DNA from: Acanthamoeba castellanii str. Neff
Lineage: Eukaryota > Discosea > Longamoebia > Acanthamoebidae
Assembly: GCF_000313135.1 (NCBI RefSeq)
Contig: NW_004457268.1
Location: 104,692-137,875, forward strand
DNA: 33,184 bases
Direction: 5' to 3'
Below, one piece after another: positions 9,161 through 20,800 of the stretch (position 1 is its first letter; each line of letters starts with the position of its first letter). The translations under genes and the position numbers were made by a program. Below the pieces are notes generated by a model. That model was given only the letters and a program-made list of their open reading frames with translations. It was not told the origin of the DNA and did no database searches.

Positions 9161-10777
9161 CTAGCGATGCCATTCGAGGTGTACGGGAGCTGTGTAGTTG
9201 ACTGTGAGGTGCGCGAGCTCAGTCTCCAAGAAGAAGGGAAACAAACACAACGCGTTGAGTTGGGGTACCTGGGATACCGCTGGCGGCGCTCCGCGTCGGC
9301 CAGAATGTAACGGCGAATCCGCACTGGCTTTGCCTAAATCCGCCGAAGCCAGCAGCTCCTGCGCTCCCTTCAACCTGCGTCGTCGCCAGACTCCAAGTCT
9401 TAGGTCTATACACGCGCGTCGCCAATCAATAATGGCCACGTACCTATTCTTCATGATCTCCAGAGCTCGCTTTGTGCGGAGTGTCTCATCGCCTTCCATC
9501 AGATTCCCGCTGGCGTCTTCGTCCGCGCTCAGCTCCTCCAGTAGCTCCTTGCATGTGCCCAAGATGTCCTTGAAGGCCGGCCGCATGCCGGGCTTGTAGT
9601 TGATGCAGCGCAGCACCAGGTCCTCCAAGCGCTGTGGACCTGTGGCGGCCAACACAGAAACGAGAATGAGCACATGAAGTGGGTCTTGGTTGCGGCAGGG
9701 CGGTGAATGAAATCGTACAGTCGGCCGGAATGGTCGCCTGCAGCTGCTCAGGACTGAAGTCGAACGCGAAGGCTGGCCCACGCACTGGTGGCACCTTGCG
9801 GGAGATCAGCTCTGTGGAAAGAAGAGGTTAGTTCAAGAAGTGAACGAGATCACAACTTGAAGTCTGTTGGTACGTACCGAGCAGCACCACTCCGTAGCTG
9901 TACACGTCAACCTTTTCGTCGTACTCCATGCCCAAGATCACCTCGGGCGCCATGTACTGCGAACCGTTTGATTAGCGAAGGCATCGTCCCAACTCTCTGG
10001 GCTGATCAAGCGGGGTACCTCTTCCGTGCCGGCCAGCGTCATGTAGCCCGTGTTGCGCGCCCTCGCGAACCCAAAATCACCTTTTGTTGGGATTGTCGTT
10101 TGAGCTTTGTTCATCGGCGCTGAGAAGATGAGAGTAACGTACAGAGCTTCACCTGGCCGGACTTGGTGATCAATAGGTTGTCTGCCTTCAAGTCTCTGCA
10201 GAAGGCCGTTAGCAATTGGAAAGTGAGAAGCTGCGTCGTACGACGATATCGTACGCGATGGTGCTATTGCCATACCTGTGAATGATGCCTCGCCCATGGA
10301 GGAAGGCCATGGCCACGGCAATGTCTCGGGCGATGCTGACCTTGTTGCTCCACGTAAAGGTGTCATTCTTGTCCTTGGTGAGGGTGCGCAGGTTGCCACC
10401 GTCCACCCACTCGGTGACGATGTAAAAGTCGCCGTTTCGCCGCGCCACGCCCATGAAGTTGACCACAAGCGGGTGCCGCAGACCTCTTTGATACGGAGCA
10501 AGAAGACATAACAACATCAACACCACGCACTTGGCACAGCACCACCACGCCGCGCCAGAAGGAAAACGTACTTGAGAACTGTGACCTCGCGCTCGATGTA
10601 CTTGTGGGTCATATCGGGGGTCTCGCAGGGGAGGATCAGCTTGATCGCCACCTCCGTGCCAAAGTAGGAGCCTTTGTAGATGCGGCCGAAGTTGCCCTGG
10701 GCGATCTGCACACCGAACTCGATGTCCGATTGGGGGATCTCCCAATCCGAATCTGGTATGCTTCCCTCTCCCAACAT
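9161..10777 (-). CDS. TKL-type protein kinase
   Basis: Nine exons (10777-10572, 10485-10276, 10195-10143, 10080-10019, 9956-9878, 9811-9719, 9639-9444, 9374-9269, 9223-9161) sum to 1068 nt, 355 residues. A complete kinase domain starts at once: Gly loop AQGNFG (26-31), Lys46 in VAIK, HRDLKADN with Asp140, DFG at 158-160 and YMAPE at 178-182, then DVYSYGVVLLELISRKVP and the late Arg in GMRPAFKDIL. The loop wording and HRDLKADN place it in the tyrosine-kinase-like (TKL) group common in amoebae. Lys142 in HRDLK suggests Ser/Thr activity. A tail of about 80 residues after the domain is not recognised. No signal peptide or membrane span, so it is probably cytosolic. The last two exons are the least sure. 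Seven of eight donors start GTAC. Confidence 0.85.
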
Positions 10778-11249
10778 CTTTACCCCTCTACGAAGAAGAA
10801 GAAGAAGCAATACTAGTATTCACGAAGATGTAGGCGAAGGTGATGAAGCAGAGCAGGGATGGCACCTCTTCTTCTTCTTCTTCAAGGCTGTGTGGTTGAA
10901 ACTCTGAAGCGGCTCAGGTTCGTTCTTGAAAATGTGGAAGTTGTTTAGGTAACCTTCCTTATTCAAGTGCGGGCCAAACCTAAACACGAAAGCCACGGAC
11001 AGATCCGTCACGCGACCGGGACCAAGCCGCCACAGGCGTCTCGCTCTGGGAGGGTCGGCTTTTATCCCAGCCATGGCGGGAACAGTAAGAAGAGCAGAGA
11101 GAGTTCAGGTGAGAGCAGCGAAGAAGAGAGCAAGAGACGTAGGGACGACGTTGAGGTGGGACACGAGACGTTGACACGATCAACGCATGGCCTCGATTCA
11201 CAACACTCGCTTCACTAGAATCACAGCAAGCGACCATGGTGATGATGGG
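10778..11249. other. Upstream region of the TKL kinase with a GAA/TTC inverted repeat
   Basis: No firm gene. A minus-strand open frame (11074 to 10820, 84 codons from ATG) has no recognisable domain and shifts from GC-rich to AT-rich, so I treat it as unproven. A (GAA)5-like run near 10792-10807 faces a (CTT/TTC)5-like run near 10867-10884, which could pair in a transcript. Confidence 0.4.
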
Positions 11250-12187
11250 TCAGAGTCTTCTCACACAGGCACTGTTACGATGGAGGGTTGGGGTACCTTC
11301 GAACATGCGCGTAATGTTAAAGACCTGGTAGCCCACGCTGGCGAAGAGAATCACGAACTCCACCACCGAGAACCAGAACACCTGCGCGTTCGTCGCATCG
11401 GCCACTACATGTTTGAAGCGGTGAGTATTTTTGTAGTTCCACTTCACGAGCGCGAATAGACGGTGGATGCGCACGGTTGGTGGTGACCACGTCGCGCTGC
11501 TTCATGACTTGCTGCTCGTCCCTGACCACCTCAACACTCGAGCCCAGTTGCTTCACCACCTCATCGAGCGGGTCCATGAACTCTGACAAAACACGCACCA
11601 CATGTAAGCATGGCATTAAACAACTTACGCGACTATTGGATGGTCAGTACCTTCAACAACGACCGCGCGAGGGAGGGTGACCACTGTAGCGATGTTAATG
11701 GTCTTGTAGCTCGAGAGGGACATCAGGTTGCTGAAGCAGAACTGGTACTCGCCAACCTGATCGACGGTGAAGGTGTACTTCTCCTCGCTTCGACGTTGCG
11801 CCACCATCAGCAACCTCTCCACGCCATTCGCCGCGTTCTTATCCTTGAATGTGAACTGTACGCCACGAGCACCATCATTAGTACCATTTCAACGTAGTGA
11901 TGTGTAAGATTGAAATCTGCTGCAAGATTCAAATGTGAATTCGTAAGATGTGAAATGAAAGAAGGTATATGCACCTTGATATCGACGTCTTGGTGTCCGC
12001 CTTCGAGCACCTGGAACTGGACTGTGACGAAGTAGCTCGGCTTTGCGTTCTCGTAGACGCACAGTTCCTCACGGGGCGGGATCACGAAGACAAAGGCGTC
12101 GCCACCCGTAGCGCACAACGACAGGAGAATCACTACGCCCAGTCCAGACAGCATAACAAACAGCGGCAGCGTAGAGTACTTGCCCAT
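11250..12187 (-). CDS. p24 / emp24 family transmembrane cargo receptor
   Basis: Four exons (12187-11975, 11855-11651, 11582-11475, 11404-11250) sum to 681 nt, 226 residues. Order is classical: signal peptide (LFVMLSGLGVVILLSLCA), GOLD domain beginning FVIPPREELCVYE with paired Cys (ELCVYE and YQFCFSN), DVDIK strand, a coiled segment (PLDEVVKQLGSSVEVVRDEQ), and a single C-terminal span (VFWFSVVEFVILFASVGYQVF). p24 proteins cycle between ER and Golgi in COPII/COPI vesicles and sort GPI-anchored and other cargo. The usual FF-KK tail is not obvious. Unspliced, the tail is RMFEGTPTLHRNSACVRRL; a possible last intron (GTACCC..AACAG) would shorten it to RMFEVPV with a stop at 11261, so the exact C-terminus is open. 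Confidence 0.85.
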
Positions 12188-12320
12188 CTTCTAATATAGA
12201 TTTGATCAATTGATTGATCGATCTTTTTTTGCTCTGCCTGCCTCGTCAGCAAAGGGTTTCTTGTTTGTCGACGAGCGCGGGAAAGGGAAACGAACACATC
12301 AGTTGTCGAGCGGGGCCTCG

Positions 12321-14209
12321 TCAAGCGGGAGGGATGCCGTTGAGCTCTTCGATGTGCCGCAGGAAGGAGAGGTCTTCGGCAGGACCGATGGTGATGTTTT
12401 TCTCCTTGAGCCAGGCCGGGTTGTAGATCTTGGACTCGTAGCGCGACCCGCTGTCGCAGAGGAAGGTGACCACGCAGTGGCCCGGCCCCAGCTTCTTGGC
12501 CAGAAGGTACGCAGCCACACAGTTCAACGCACCCGACGATCCTAGGAAGAACGCGTAAGTTGGTACCACACGACACACGCACACACGACACACGACACAC
12601 GACACGACCTACCGAGGAAAATGCCTTCCTTGCGGAGCATGTAGTGAGCCATTTCAATGGCCGTTGCATCTTCATCGGCGTGCAGCACGTCGTCCAGCTG
12701 CGCCTGCGCCAGGTTGGCATACAGCAGCGAACTCCCTGCGCGCTCATCACATGAGAGACAAGCAACGACGAAATGGCGCAAAGCGACGCAGGACAGGCCG
12801 ACGCACCGATGCCCTCCATCACCGAGGAGCCACTCTTGGCCTTCTCCTCCTCCGTCTTCTGCCGCAGAACGAGTAGCGGCTCATCGGGCTTGCGTTCAGC
12901 GAGAATACCCGACCCAGGGACGTCAATAAGTGCCACCCGGACCGCCTTGTTTCGCTCCTGCTCGTCACCACCAGGCGCATCTCTGTCAGTCATCGACCAT
13001 CGTTGCACGATCATGAGTGCATCAATGCGGATCGTTCCACTCACCTTGAGGTAGCGCGAGGTGCCTGCAATGGTGCCACCCGTGCCCGCCGCGAGGGCAA
13101 TGCCGTCGACCCGTCCGGCAGTGTCGCGCCAGATTTCTAAATCAAAGTGAAAGTGGACGTGAGCGGGCTTGCGAGAAGAAGGAGGAGGAGAAGAAGACGT
13201 TTCTACCTGGTCCGGTTGTAGTATAATGCGCGTTCATGTTGTTCAGATTCTGAAATTGGTTCACGAAGAATCCGCCTGAAAAGCGAAGCTCAGTCAGATT
13301 ACACTGTGCTGGCTGCGTGCGTGCGTGGGTAAGAAAGGTGGTACCTCGCTCCTCCGCGAGTCTCTTCGCCATATTTTGGAAGTGATCAGGGTCTGCGCGC
13401 CACGGCCGTGATTTACGAAGCGTGTGAGTCGTATATGCAGGAGAGCGAGCGGAGGATTCTACTGGTGGGCCGTACGTGATGAAGGGACCGAGGTACAGCG
13501 CACGACCTCAGCGCCCAGGGTCTGGAGGTATCGGATCTTCTCCTCCGAAGTCGCCGCAGAACAGGTAAATAGGCACCTGACAGCACCGCAACGTGTTGAT
13601 GATCATGGGTGGAGCTCCACGCACCATCATCATCATAGGAGTCGGGAGAATCAACGCACTTGTATCCCCGCTGGTTGGCGATGTGCACCAGACCAATGCC
13701 TGACAAACGTACTCCCGTGTGAGAGCGTGGGGGACGCAAGTACTACGGTCGCTCACAACGACCGCACGAGTTCTTTGACGCGTACCAGTGTTGCCGGCCG
13801 TCGCCTCTACAAGCCAATCTTTAAGCATCAAGAGACACATCAGCCCGGGCTGCACGCCTCTTTTGAATCCACAGCAGATGCACTACGTACCTCCTTTGGT
13901 CAAGTGGCCGTCGCGTTCGGCAGCGTTGATCATGTAGAGAGCGGCGCGATCTTTCACGCTGCCCCCAGGGCTCATGAACTCAGCCTTACCTGCACATCTC
14001 GAAGGGATGATTTGGAAGATTAATGTTTGAGTGCAGGACCGGTAACCGTTAAAATCTAAGCTAAACCTCATGAGATGGGATAATATTGCACCATAGATGA
14101 GACAGGAAGTGGCGTGGGAGAGCGACGACAGCAGAATGAGTGGCGTGTTGCCCACGCAGTCGTCGAACCCGCTATGCACCTGCATGCCCTCTGTCGATGG
14201 CAGCTCCAT
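12321..14209 (-). CDS. Cysteine synthase (O-acetylserine sulfhydrylase family)
   Basis: Eleven exons (14209-14092, 13989-13891, 13818-13786, 13699-13660, 13576-13497, 13392-13345, 13276-13208, 13136-13045, 12957-12807, 12735-12613, 12541-12321) sum to 1074 nt, 357 residues. It is a fold-type II PLP enzyme that makes cysteine from O-acetylserine (or a related acceptor) and sulfide. Visible signatures are [21 protein letters not shown] with the PLP Lys52, [13 protein letters not shown], the phosphate loop [30 protein letters not shown] and VMEGIGSS. The long C-terminus ([14 protein letters not shown]) matches fungal mitochondrial-type and bacterial CysK-like branches rather than cystathionine beta-synthase; no heme or CBS domain is present. 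The third exon start (AAAG at 13819-13822) was chosen because it gives WLVEATAG in phase. No targeting peptide is evident. Confidence 0.93.
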
Positions 14210-14306
14210 CTTCCAAGCCGAGCAAATAAAATACTAAAATTTAAAAAAATTACAAAAATAACAAAGATTACACGGAGCACTTTCAGACCGCGCGGTGGTC
14301 AGTGGC

Positions 14307-15418
14307 TCATGGCTGGTGATCGCAGAAGGTGTCTGCGATGCGGCCACCGGCGATTCCGCTCTCGCCGGCGATGGTGTAGAAGATGAAGCACTTGCCATCG
14401 TCCGCGTAAGGGAACGGATCGCGCAGCTGGTTGACGTCGATGGCGTCGCCTTCGCGCGAGGGCACCACGGGGTACTCCGCGCCCTCGTAGGCCATCACCC
14501 CTCGGAAGGCGTCGACCGCCGGCCCGACCGGCGCGCAGGTCCTCCAATCGACCAGCGTGCAGCGGAGGTCCATCGACGCCCACAGAATGCGCTCGGGCGC
14601 GTCACCCACGCGACTGCCAAACACGTGGAGCGTGTGGCCTGCGACGCTCACACCTACGTGCCGCACCCGGCCCGTGTATTGGTCGCCGCCGTTGATCATG
14701 CTCTGGTTGGCGAAGGCCTTGCCGACCAGGCCGTTGCCCGGCTCCCACCCGCCGTAGCCGTCGGCCGACCGCATCATGTTCCCGTGGCGGTCGAGCATGT
14801 AGGTGTAGTTGCGGTCGAGCATGTAGGTGTAGTTGCGGTCGCCGGCCCACGTGAATGCGCGCACGTAGGAGAGGCCGATGGCCCCGCCGCGCGGGGCGAA
14901 GCCCAGGCCGTCGCGCGACACCGCCACGCCGCTGAGTATGGCGTAGTGGTAGGTGGGGATGCGGTGCTTGAAGTACATGCGGACCACGCGCGCCTGGTGG
15001 TCCACGTGGACGTCGGGCGAGGTGCACTCGGCCTTGTACGAGAGGCTGGACTCGTTGTAGGTGACGTTGTTGGCCGCGTAGACCTGGGCCAGGGTGAGGG
15101 TCGGGTGCGGGTAGACCGTCCACGGCCCCTCGACCCGGTCGGCGTAGGCCAGGCGCACAAAGAGGCCGTGGTGGTCGGAGAAGTACATGTAATATTGCCC
15201 AGACGCGGGGTGAACCAGCTCGGAGCGCGGATGACCGACGGAAAGTTGATGTTGCTCACCCGTTCTGCTCGAACGTGAGTGTTGTTGGGGGCGAACGAGG
15301 AGGGGTCCACCAGTGGATTGTCGGAGAAGCGACGGAGGGCGATGTCCGCCCCGGCAGCCTTGAGCAGCACCACAAACGCCAGTACCACCAGAAAGGCGAG
15401 GCCGGACCGACGAGCCAT
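14307..15418 (-). CDS. Secreted GH43-like beta-propeller protein, frame broken by one base
   Basis: A signal peptide (SGLAFLVVLAFVVLLKAAGA) opens the frame at ATG 15418, followed by FSDNPLVDPSSF and NINFPSVIRAPSW. The rest (from HPASGQYYMYFSDHHG through RLAYADRVEGPWTVYP to the stop at 14307) lies in another frame. The joined wording matches five-bladed glycosidase-like propellers of the GH43/GH62 clan, in which SVIR-P-W, YYxYFxDHxG and RLAYAD..GPWT follow directly. The break sits at 15211-15220 (TGG|TTCACC), where one extra G would restore continuity, so either the assembly lost a base or the gene is inactive. No intron solves it. About 370 residues in all. Substrate is unknown; acidic residues typical of GH43 (an Asp near the N-terminus, a Glu later) are not assigned with confidence. 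It carries an exact 24-nt tandem duplication. Confidence 0.8.
14787..14840. repeat. 24-nt in-frame tandem duplication
   Basis: Two exact copies of a 24-nt unit (14787-14810 and 14811-14834) plus a 6-nt partial copy. In the GH43-like gene it encodes the repeated octapeptide DRNYTYML. The identity at every codon position suggests a recent slip. Confidence 0.85.
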
Positions 15419-15662
15419 CGTGGCCCACTCCACTAGAACGTGTGCGAGAGAGGTTGGGGAGAAGAACAAGTGAGGGTGTTTTATGTAAACAGCAGAAAAG
15501 GAAGCTGCGCGACAGGGAGCCAAGAATGCAAGAATTTGATGAAAGTAAAGCCCGAAAAGGGCAAAGAATCTCAACGTATTTTGAAATGCAGTTTGTAATT
15601 CATTTAAAAAACAGATAGGACTGAAAAAAAGCTGGATACGCACACAGCACACCACAAGAAAC
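15419..15662. promoter_or_regulatory. Shared divergent promoter region
   Basis: The GH43-like gene (minus) and the hydroxyisobutyryl-CoA hydrolase gene (plus) start 244 bp apart, facing away from each other. The spacer is AT-rich in its middle (15530-15620). No specific factor site is identified. Confidence 0.5.
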
Positions 15663-17527
15663 ATGCAGCGGCAAAGCAGCAAACGACTCGGCACTCTAGC
15701 GGCGCACCTTTCACCGGTACTTGCCAATCACAAAGCACACATCTGCTCTTGTGATTTTATTTGGCTGAGATTTGTAATACTAATCAACTTTTCCACCAAG
15801 AATGGGGCGGCAAGCGGGGAGCAGCGAGTGGTCGAGAAAGTCTTGCACCCCAATGGCTGCCTGGTGGTCACTCTCAACCGACCCCGTGCACTCAACGCCC
15901 TCAACATGGGTTCAACACCCACCTCTCCACAATCCGGTGTCTCCTCCACGTGCTCTTACACAATGGAAATTCTTTCGCTCTGCAGAGATGGTCGAACTGC
16001 TGTGGCAAGTCTTTCGGGAGGCCGAAAGCAGCGGGGACGTGAAGCTGATCGTCCTGAAAGGCGCTGGCGACCGAGCCTTCTGCGCGGGTACCGTCCACGC
16101 GCTTGACACGCACCACCGCACACGCACACGCACACGCACACGCACACGACACAATCAATAACACGTGCATGCACCACAACACACGGCACACACGACACGA
16201 CACGCAGGTGGTGACATCAGAGTGCTGGCGGAGGAGTCGAAGAAGGGCAACTACGCCTACCCGCACCGCTTCTTCGGCGAGGAGTACCGGCTTGATTGTT
16301 TCATACATCACCTCAAGAAGCCGTGCCTCGCGCTCATCAACGGCATCACCATGGGCGGCGGCGTCGGGCTTGCCATCGGTGCCGCACACTACTCCGCCCA
16401 TTCTGGCGCTTTGACATTGACACTGACCAACTGCGCGCGTGCCGTGTTCGCTCAGGTTGCAAGTACCGCGTAGCCACAGAGTCGACCACGTTTGCGATGC
16501 CCGAGACAGCGATCGGTTTCTTCCCTGATGTGGGCGGCAGCTATTTCCTGTCTCGCTTGCCAGACGGCGTGGGCAACTACCTGGCGTTGATGGGCGCACG
16601 ATTGGGGGCGCCCGATGTTTTGCACTGTAACATAGCCACGCACTTCGTGCCCAAGGCCAAGTTGGCTAAGCTCGAGGTACGCACACGCACGTCCACACGC
16701 ACACACCACCGCACACGCACACACTTACTTTCAATCGCAAAACACGACAGGAGGAACTGTGCAAAACAGATTTCGGGGCTGTCGCGGTCGACTCCGTACT
16801 GTCGACTTACGCCTCGCAGCCCGGTACGTGGGGCACGATAATGATACACACCAGATACGCACGAGCAGCGTAGACTGATGAGACGATGATGTTGTGGAAC
16901 AAAAGAGGGCCAGATCGAAGTGGTGGAGCACGAGGCGAGCATCCAGAGGTACTTCCACGTTGCCTCGGCCGAAGAGATCTACGAGCGGCTGCAGGAGGAA
17001 AAGGACAAGAACGCATGGGCCGAGACCGCGCACAAGATCCTCCACAAGAAATCGCCCACCTCCGTCAAGGTACAGACGTCCGCCTCTATGACCGCCATCA
17101 CCTTCACCGCAGCGCGCCGTCAATTCTTACGACACGCAACTACATTACTAGGTCACATTTGCGGCGTTGCAGAAGGGCCGCGCCATGTCCATTGATGAAG
17201 TGTTCGAGATGGACTTGAGGTGGGTTCAAAAACTGCCTGTACTTCAGTTGAGTAGAGCAAGTGGACTAAATGAAGCTGCGTGTACAGAGTGGCGTGCCGG
17301 TTCATGGAGAGCCACGACTTCATCGAAGGCGTGAATGCGGTCATCATCGAGAAGCACCACAACCCGCATTGGAAGCCTTCGCACCACGAAGAGGTGAGTT
17401 CCAACCTCGACCTTCCCACCTGGCTCACGTTTCTTTCTGATCACAGGTCTCTGAGGATGTGGTCAGTTCGTTTTTCGTACCGTTCACCACAGCTTCACGC
17501 GAGCTTTGGGCGCATCATCAGTCCTAG
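15663..17527 (+). CDS. HIBCH: 3-Hydroxyisobutyryl-CoA hydrolase, mitochondrial
   Basis: Ten exons (15663-15716, 15801-15909, 15986-16087, 16208-16378, 16456-16676, 16751-16823, 16906-17069, 17152-17219, 17288-17393, 17447-17527) sum to 1149 nt, 382 residues, matching the family. It hydrolyses 3-hydroxyisobutyryl-CoA in valine breakdown. The N-terminal 18 residues ([18 protein letters not shown]) are Arg/Ser-rich without acids, fitting a mitochondrial presequence. The crotonase fold is readable: [25 protein letters not shown] (oxyanion hole), [13 protein letters not shown] (second oxyanion Gly), [20 protein letters not shown] (catalytic Glu region) and [10 protein letters not shown]-terminal wording ([18 protein letters not shown], then W plus VSEDVV) is also typical of HIBCH rather than of enoyl-CoA hydratases. 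Exon 7 was started at AAAAG 16905 to keep phase. Confidence 0.95.
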
Positions 17528-17896
17528 CGGCAAGACTCTTGCCGGCTTGTACATAAGTGGCTGGTGGTGTGTGGTAAGTAATGAAGGGTGTAAAGAACCA
17601 CAACACAGCCGCCTGCTCACTTGTTCGTCACTGAATTGGGGCGCCAGGATTGGGCGTAGATGTGGCTGACTAGTTTGCTTGTTTGGGTAAAAGGGCAATT
17701 TCTAACAGACAAGACAGGAACTCGCTTCGCCATTTCAACCACTGCAATCGCATCGCGAACGTAGGTCGGCACACTCGAGGGATGCTTGCACGACGTCCCT
17801 GACACACTTCGACATCATCATCATCATCCTCCTGCCCCCAGCTCGATTCTTCGATTATCGAAAAATCGTCACAACGTAAATTTCATTCTCCAACCT
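17528..17896. other. Promoter-side spacer of the 7TM kinase gene
   Basis: No convincing exon. A (CAT)n-like run (ACATCATCATCATCAT near 17810-17826) and a pyrimidine-rich patch lie ahead of the start codon. It should hold the HIBCH 3' end and the receptor-kinase promoter. Confidence 0.5.
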
Positions 17897-20800
17897 ATGG
17901 ATCGCTCCATCTCCCACTTCATCACCTCATCGCTACGGCCCTCTTCCAATGGTGCCTTCATCTTGCTTTTGCTGGGCCTATCCAGTCCGACCTCGGCGCT
18001 AGGCTGGTGCATTTCGAAGAATGCGTGCTCGGTGGCGAGCGTGTGCGATTATGTGATGGAAGGCAAGATCACGTACCTCAACGTGCCCGTCTTCCTGCTC
18101 GTCATCTACACCATCCCGCTCCTCTTCCTCCTCTACCACTTATGGTGGAAAATCATCACCAAATTCAGAAAGGCCCTCACTGGCACCCTCGCTGTACATC
18201 GCCCCCACCTTTAGATTTATTTTACATTTTTTGATTCTTGCATTCAATTAATTAATACGAATAATCAAATCTATGACTTTTGTTCATTAATCACCATTTC
18301 ACATTCAAACAGTTTGAACGCCAGCTGCTGCCAATCTACATACGGTGGCTGCAGATCCTCATGTTGTTCATGGTGTGGCTCATCGTGAGCCTGTTCTTGG
18401 CGCCCATCAACAGCATCCTCGCCATCGTCCTCACCGTCGTCGAGATCTTTGGCCTCTCCATGTTCTGCAAGTACCGCTTCTCCCTCCACTAGCATCGTGC
18501 GTGTCGTGTCGTGTCAATGTCGCGCGTGCGTGTCGTGCGGTCCACCGCTTCAACTTGGTCGGCGCGTGTGATTGGTTGGCGCTGTGCTTTTGTTTTGTTC
18601 CGGAATTCTTCGTCCCACAAGTTGGCGCCCAACGCGCTGGGCACATACAGCCAAAGCGGCCCACCGGCCCAGCATACGTACCTTGCTGGAGGGACCTGCG
18701 ATCAAGAAGGCGGGTCCCTTAGACGCCACCCCCTTCCATTGCACCTCGGGTTGTGCGTGGTGGTGGCTACTGCTGCCCTACTGGGCCAGCAGACAGCATA
18801 ATTTGTGGTCGTGTGGGCGGTGCGCTCGTCGCCTGCCCACGCCCTCCTCCAATCAACGACAAAATAGTCACAATTTGGGCCGTGTGTGTGGTTACATGGA
18901 AAACAAACCGCTAACACGCTATTGACGTTTTCACAGCACGCTGATCATTTGGATGCACATGTCGGACTTGTCTCGGCGCTCGCTGCTGAAATCCATCGTA
19001 GGCTCCATCTTCATCGCGGGCCTGGTGGCCAGCGGATGGGTTCGTTCCTCTTCGTAGCGCTTTGATCACCATCACCGTGTGTGTGTGTGTGTCGTGTGTG
19101 TGTCGTGAGTGTTTCGTCTCTTGTAACTGTGTGTCTTCGTGGTCCATGGCAAACACAGTACTTCATAGCGAATCCCGGTAGCGAGTGGACCTCCACGAAC
19201 ACCGACTGGAGCTTCTTCGGTATCCTCTACAACGGCGTCTGGTTCCTCATCTACCTCACCCTGCTCGTGGTGCCCTACGTGCCGTACCTTCGCACCTTCG
19301 CTGGTACCACCTACGCTTCTTCTTTTCTCTACTTTGCTTCTCGCGTCCGAGCCCTCGAACCGACGTTATGATCTGTGGACACAGCTCGTCGGGCGCTCCA
19401 GCGCTTCCTGTTCGTGCTCGTGGCGGTGTGGCTGATGTCCACTGCGACCGCGGTGCTGAGGTACCTCGATATCGACGGCGCCTCCTGGTACGGCCACCCG
19501 CTACAACAATCTATTTTATTTTCTATATTCTTTTTTAAAACATTAAAATATAGCTCGACTCACCGCAGCTGTCCTCTCGCAGTGTGGCCATGGCCCAGAG
19601 CGCCCTCTCCTCGCTGTTCTTCGTCATTGTCTACGTGTCCGCACTGTCCGCCGATTCCATCGAGTGGCGCAAGAAAGGTACGCCTGTTCTCGCCCATGCA
19701 TATATCATATTATATTTTATAATTATGAACAATAATTATCTATAATTATTTTTTATTATATATTATTTTCTGGCGATTAACGAAAACGTTTCGTGTGGCT
19801 TAACGCTGATGCAGGATACGCGGGAACTAAGTTTGGCAACAACTCGTCCACTCTGCCACTGCTGACGTACACCCCCTCGCCACTCACTTCTGCGCGGTCG
19901 GCTGCAGCAACGTATTCAGTTGATGTTGAGTTGCTGCTGTTTTCCCGCGTTGTGATTGTACCAGGCTGTCGGACGACTGGCGCATCGACTACGACGACCT
20001 CGAGATCGTGGAGCCGCTGGCCCGAGGCAACTTTGCCGAAGTCCACAGGTTTGATCCGCGCGCGCGCGCGCCAGCTGTCGTGACATGCCACCATAGGGCA
20101 ACGCTAACATGAAACCGGATCGCTCTGCAGAGGGTTCTGGCGCGGCATCAATGTGGCCATCAAGACTCTCTATCAGACCCAAATGCAGCACACCGAACTC
20201 AAACAGTTCGAGAACGAAGTCGAACTCCTCCGCCAGCTGCACCACCCCAACGTACGCGCCCTGACACATCATTTTACTCATTTTAAAAATCTTAATTCTC
20301 TACTTTTAAAAAGTATAAACTAATCTTTTTCCTCTTTGTGCGCAGATTGTGCTGTTCATCGGCGCCTGCATGCAGGCCCCACACTTTTCGATCGGTAACG
20401 GATTCCTGACATTCGACATGCACACCGCACACACCGCACACACCGCACACACCGCACACACCGCACACACCGCACACACCGCACACACCGCACACACCGC
20501 ACACACCGCACACACCGCACACACCGCACTCATCGGCTTGGTGCGCGTTTGTGTGCTGTAGTGATGGAGTTCATGACGCAGGGCTCACTGTACCACGTCA
20601 TTCACTCCGACCGAGAGATCACGCTCCACCGCAAGTTCCTGATGGGGCGCGACATCGCCCGCGGCATGCTCTACCTCCACTCCCACAAACCCTCCATTGT
20701 ACATAGGGGTACGCAAATGGGCTCTGCAGGTGGAGGGCGGTGGTGGGCGGTGGTAGTGGCGGTGGTGGGGTGGTAGTGGGGTGGTAGTAGCTAAGGCTAA

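Noticed and set aside
9161..10777. TKL kinase fused to the arrestin gene
   Set aside because: The phase-consistent kinase model ends in TAG at 9161; no donor joins it to the later exons without crossing a stop.
14295..15278. Plus-strand 327-codon open frame
   Set aside because: It is the antisense shadow of the GH43-like gene; GC-rich codons keep the opposite strand open and its Val/His/Arg/Ala-rich wording matches no family.
20421..20530. CRISPR-like array
   Set aside because: The 9-bp units are directly contiguous with no unique spacers and lie inside a spliceosomal intron.
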